The notes under the pieces were generated by a model. The model saw nothing but the letters and a program-made list of their open reading frames with translations. It made no database searches and had not been told where the DNA came from. Of a stretch of 45,914 bases of DNA, positions 43,801 to 45,914 are shown in pieces (within the stretch, counting starts at the first letter, position 1; every line of letters starts with the position of its first letter). Source of the stretch: JAWXCF01 sp034440515 (lineage in GTDB: Bacteria > Bacteroidota > Bacteroidia > CAILMK01); NCBI GenBank assembly GCA_034440515.1, contig JAWXCF010000039.1, positions 1 through 45,914 of the forward strand. The letters run 5' to 3'. The translations under genes were made by a program, and so were the position numbers.

Positions 43801-44861
43801 TGCGTGATGTAACCCAGTGGGAATTATCGCTGTATATTACTGCCTTGCCTACGTTGGTCAGCATTGTGGCTCTACTTTGGGTCCCTATGCCTTGGTGGTT
43901 GCGGGTTGTGCTGTTGCTTATTATCTTTCTCATTACACTAAGCATTTCTAGCTATTTGACTGGTAAGTTTTTCTTTAATAGAATAGAGAAAATAAATAGT
44001 CAGATAATTGATAGTATCAAAAACGAACGCTTTAAAAGTAAAATGCAAAGCACGCCAGCCAGTGTGCTAGATAAGCTGAATTTGAGCGTTAGAAAATTAC
44101 TAAGAGACAAAGCCATAGAGATAGATAATCTGAAAGAACTAGAACGACTTCGCAAAGAATTTCTGGGTGACGTAGCCCACGAGTTACGTAGCCCCATTTT
44201 CAACATTCAGGGTTATTTACATACGCTTTTAGAGGGTGCTTTAGAAGACGAAGAGGTTAGCACTAAGTTTCTGCAAAAGGCTGCAAAACACGCTGACTTA
44301 CTTAGCAGCTTGGTAGAAGATCTAGTGACCATAACTCGAATAGAAGCAGGTGAATTGAAACTGGAAAAGTCTGAGTTTAACATTAAAGACTTGATAAGTG
44401 AGGTGACAGAATTGTTAGAACTATCAGCTCGGGTTAAGAATATTCACTTGAATTGCCGATTTGAGAAAGACCCACCGGTAATGGTATTGGCAGACAGAAC
44501 CAAGATAAGGCAAGTGCTAATCAACCTAGTGGGCAACAGTATAAAATATGGTAGAGAAGCTGGGCTTACATCGCTAAACATACAACAAGACTTAGCCCAC
44601 AGGCAGATAACTGTAGAGGTGAGTGATAATGGAGAAGGTATAGCAGAAGAACACTTGCCCCGCATATTTGAACGATTTTATAGAGTGGACAAGAGTCGTT
44701 CCCGTAGTCAACCCAGTACAGGCTTAGGTTTGGCTATAGTTAAGCACTTTATTGAGGCACACAAACAAAGAATATATGTGACAAGTAGAGAGAGTGTCGG
44801 CAGTTTGTTTAGCTTTACCCTAGATAGAGAGCCTGAATTAATATCAGATAATCTAGGCTAA
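43800..44861 (+). CDS. Sensor histidine kinase (PhoR-like)
   Basis: This encodes 353 residues. Two hydrophobic helices at about residues 8-25 and 30-55 ('LLLIIFLITLSISSYLTG') are joined by only a few residues, so there is no periplasmic sensor domain. A HAMP-like or linker helix leads to the dimerisation domain with H-box 'FLGDVAHELRSPIFNIQGYL' (about residue 120-140). The catalytic domain has the N-box 'QVLINLVGNSIKYG', G1 'SDNGEGIAEEHLPRIFERF' and G2 'STGLGLAIVKHF'. It phosphorylates the response regulator encoded immediately before it. As in many PhoR proteins, sensing is probably intramembrane or through a partner. No PAS domain is visible, which is shorter than typical E. coli PhoR. Confidence 0.93.
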   Translation: MRDVTQWELSLYITALPTLVSIVALLWVPMPWWLRVVLLLIIFLITLSISSYLTGKFFFNRIEKINSQIIDSIKNERFKSKMQSTPASVLDKLNLSVRKLLRDKAIEIDNLKELERLRKEFLGDVAHELRSPIFNIQGYLHTLLEGALEDEEVSTKFLQKAAKHADLLSSLVEDLVTITRIEAGELKLEKSEFNIKDLISEVTELLELSARVKNIHLNCRFEKDPPVMVLADRTKIRQVLINLVGNSIKYGREAGLTSLNIQQDLAHRQITVEVSDNGEGIAEEHLPRIFERFYRVDKSRSRSQPSTGLGLAIVKHFIEAHKQRIYVTSRESVGSLFSFTLDREPELISDNLG

Positions 44862-44910
44862 AACTATGACTTTTAGCTTTACATTATTTTGTCTATCATA
44901 GTTAGCTTTG
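44862..44910 (+). promoter_or_regulatory. Inverted repeat abutting a -7 element upstream of kbl
   Basis: AACTATGA (44862-44869) and TCATAGTT (44896-44903) are perfect 8-bp arms. The right arm runs into TAGCTTTG (44903-44910), a TAnnTTTG match 43 bases before the kbl ATG. It may be an operator, or the 3' hairpin of the kinase transcript. Confidence 0.4.
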
Positions 44911-44953
44911 CTTACATCTTAGCTTAATCAACACAAATTATAGCAACTACACT

Positions 44954-45914
44954 ATGTACACAATTCATAATAGACTTCTAGACGAATTACAAGAAACAAC
45001 TTCTGCAGGCTTGTTGAAAAAAGAACGCATTATAGCAAGCGATCAAGGCGCAGAAATAACTTTAGCGGACGGCCAAAAAGTACTGAACTTTTGTGCCAAT
45101 AACTACTTGGGGCTAAGTAGTGATGCAGATATAATAGCAGCAGCAAAACACGCCATAGATACCCACGGCTATGGTATGAGTAGTGTACGATTTATATGTG
45201 GTACTCAAGACTTACATAAACAACTAGAAGAAAAGTTAGCCCAGTTTCACGAAACGGACGACACGATACTATATGCTGCTTGCTTTGATGCAAACGGTGG
45301 AGTATTTGAACCATTGTTTAATGATGAAGACGCCATTATAAGCGATTCATTAAATCACGCCAGCATCATAGATGGGGTACGACTATGTAAGGCAAAACGA
45401 TTCCGATATTCGAACAACAATATGACTGAATTAGAGCAATGCTTAATTGATAGTCAAGATGCTCGAAGTAGAATCATAGTAACTGATGGCGTGTTTAGTA
45501 TGGACGGTAGTATTGCGCTACTAGACCAAATATGCAACCTTGCAGATCAGTATAATGCATTAGTAATGGTAGATGAGTGCCACGCGGCAGGATTTATGGG
45601 TGCTAAGGGCAAAGGTTCTATCGAACATTGTGGTGTATTAGGTAGGGTAGATATCATTACAGGAACGCTGGGCAAAGCCCTAGGTGGTGCAATGGGTGGA
45701 TATACTACGGGTCGCAAAGAGATAATTGAAATGCTTCGTCAACGAAGTCGCCCATACTTATTCAGCAATTCATTAGCGCCGGCAATAGTAGGTGCAAGCA
45801 TAGCAGTATTAGACAAAATAAGTGAAACAACAGAATTAAGAGATAAACTGGAACAGCACACGGAATGGTTTCGTACCCAGCTGACAGCCGCAGGCTTTGA
45901 TATAAAGCCAGGTG
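44954..45914 (+). CDS. kbl: 2-amino-3-ketobutyrate CoA ligase (glycine C-acetyltransferase), 3'-truncated by the window edge
   Basis: An ATG at 44954 opens a frame that stays open to the window end (320 codons seen of about 395 expected). 'FCANNYLGLSS', 'GYGMSSVRFICGTQ', 'DSLNHASIIDG', 'MVDECHAAGFMG' and the PLP-lysine motif 'TGTLGKALGGAMGG' are the alpha-oxoamine synthase family blocks. The 'RFICGTQDLHKQLEEKLAQF' segment favours Kbl over 8-amino-7-oxononanoate synthase. It cleaves 2-amino-3-oxobutyrate with CoA to glycine and acetyl-CoA. Its substrate is made by threonine dehydrogenase, whose gene at 7813 is frameshifted. The gene follows the histidine kinase after 92 bases. Confidence 0.92.
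   Translation, partial: MYTIHNRLLDELQETTSAGLLKKERIIASDQGAEITLADGQKVLNFCANNYLGLSSDADIIAAAKHAIDTHGYGMSSVRFICGTQDLHKQLEEKLAQFHETDDTILYAACFDANGGVFEPLFNDEDAIISDSLNHASIIDGVRLCKAKRFRYSNNNMTELEQCLIDSQDARSRIIVTDGVFSMDGSIALLDQICNLADQYNALVMVDECHAAGFMGAKGKGSIEHCGVLGRVDIITGTLGKALGGAMGGYTTGRKEIIEMLRQRSRPYLFSNSLAPAIVGASIAVLDKISETTELRDKLEQHTEWFRTQLTAAGFDIKPG

Noticed and set aside
1..45914. GC-skew inflection at the origin-like region
   Set aside because: A hand count of G and C on about 20 sixty-base lines on either side gave no clear change. Coding-strand composition dominates, so skew is not used as support.
1..45914. tRNA or rRNA genes, insertion sequences, prophage
   Set aside because: No TPsiC-type arms, transposase motifs or terminal repeats with duplications were recognised anywhere.

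Overview
The window is a low-GC chromosomal segment from a member of the Bacteroidota. Four large secreted proteins end in type IX secretion (T9SS) sorting domains of the 'YPNP' and gliding-motility types. Several spots carry the phylum-specific -7 promoter element TAnnTTTG. There is also a YfhO membrane protein, a bacillithiol-type glycosyltransferase and two UvrA genes. The order is not certain; gene content is compatible with Chitinophagales or Sphingobacteriales relatives. I saw no tRNA, rRNA, CRISPR array, insertion sequence or prophage.

Layout. 1-4.3 kb: envelope proteins (TPR-like fragment, beta-helix lipoprotein, thioredoxin-like protein, T9SS-sorted amidase). 4.3-8.8 kb: a Ku-LigD end-joining pair followed by an SDR-type threonine dehydrogenase; all three genes are broken by single-base deletions, four lesions in about 3.6 kb. 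8.8-9.9 kb: bshA. 9.95-15.8 kb, minus strand: a T9SS-sorted fibronectin-like protein, then ybeY-mnmG-Ig-like lipoprotein as one tight operon with a perfect parS palindrome inside ybeY. 15.8-17.15 kb: a pseudouridine synthase followed by a 540-bp AT-rich gap with several DnaA-box-like 9-mers, a GC clamp, DnaA-trio-like triplets and an AT block. 17.15-21.5 kb: a 1453-residue PKD/gliding protein. 21.7-27.2 kb: rimP-nusA-infB with its own promoter and a terminator-like hairpin in the leader. 27.3-30.4 kb: uvrA. 30.5-32.6 kb, minus: a TPR protein and a 50-residue membrane protein. 32.8-36.3 kb: YfhO protein, a 50-residue lipoprotein and aroE. 36.4-38.4 kb, minus: another T9SS cargo protein. 38.8-45.9 kb: a DciA/DUF721 protein, an ECF sigma factor (minus), a second UvrA, a PhoB/PhoR-like two-component pair and the start of kbl.

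Together the genes cover core information processing (translation initiation, transcription elongation, tRNA and rRNA maturation, nucleotide excision repair) mixed with surface proteins. The most interesting signals are (i) the parS site plus an origin-like DnaA-box cluster 3 kb apart next to mnmG, suggesting an origin-proximal location, (ii) the run of frameshifts through Ku, LigD and threonine dehydrogenase, and (iii) 11-bp-spaced TGTTAAC-type direct repeats shared by the region upstream of the giant surface protein and the response-regulator promoter. All functional statements come from reading motifs by eye; no database search was run.
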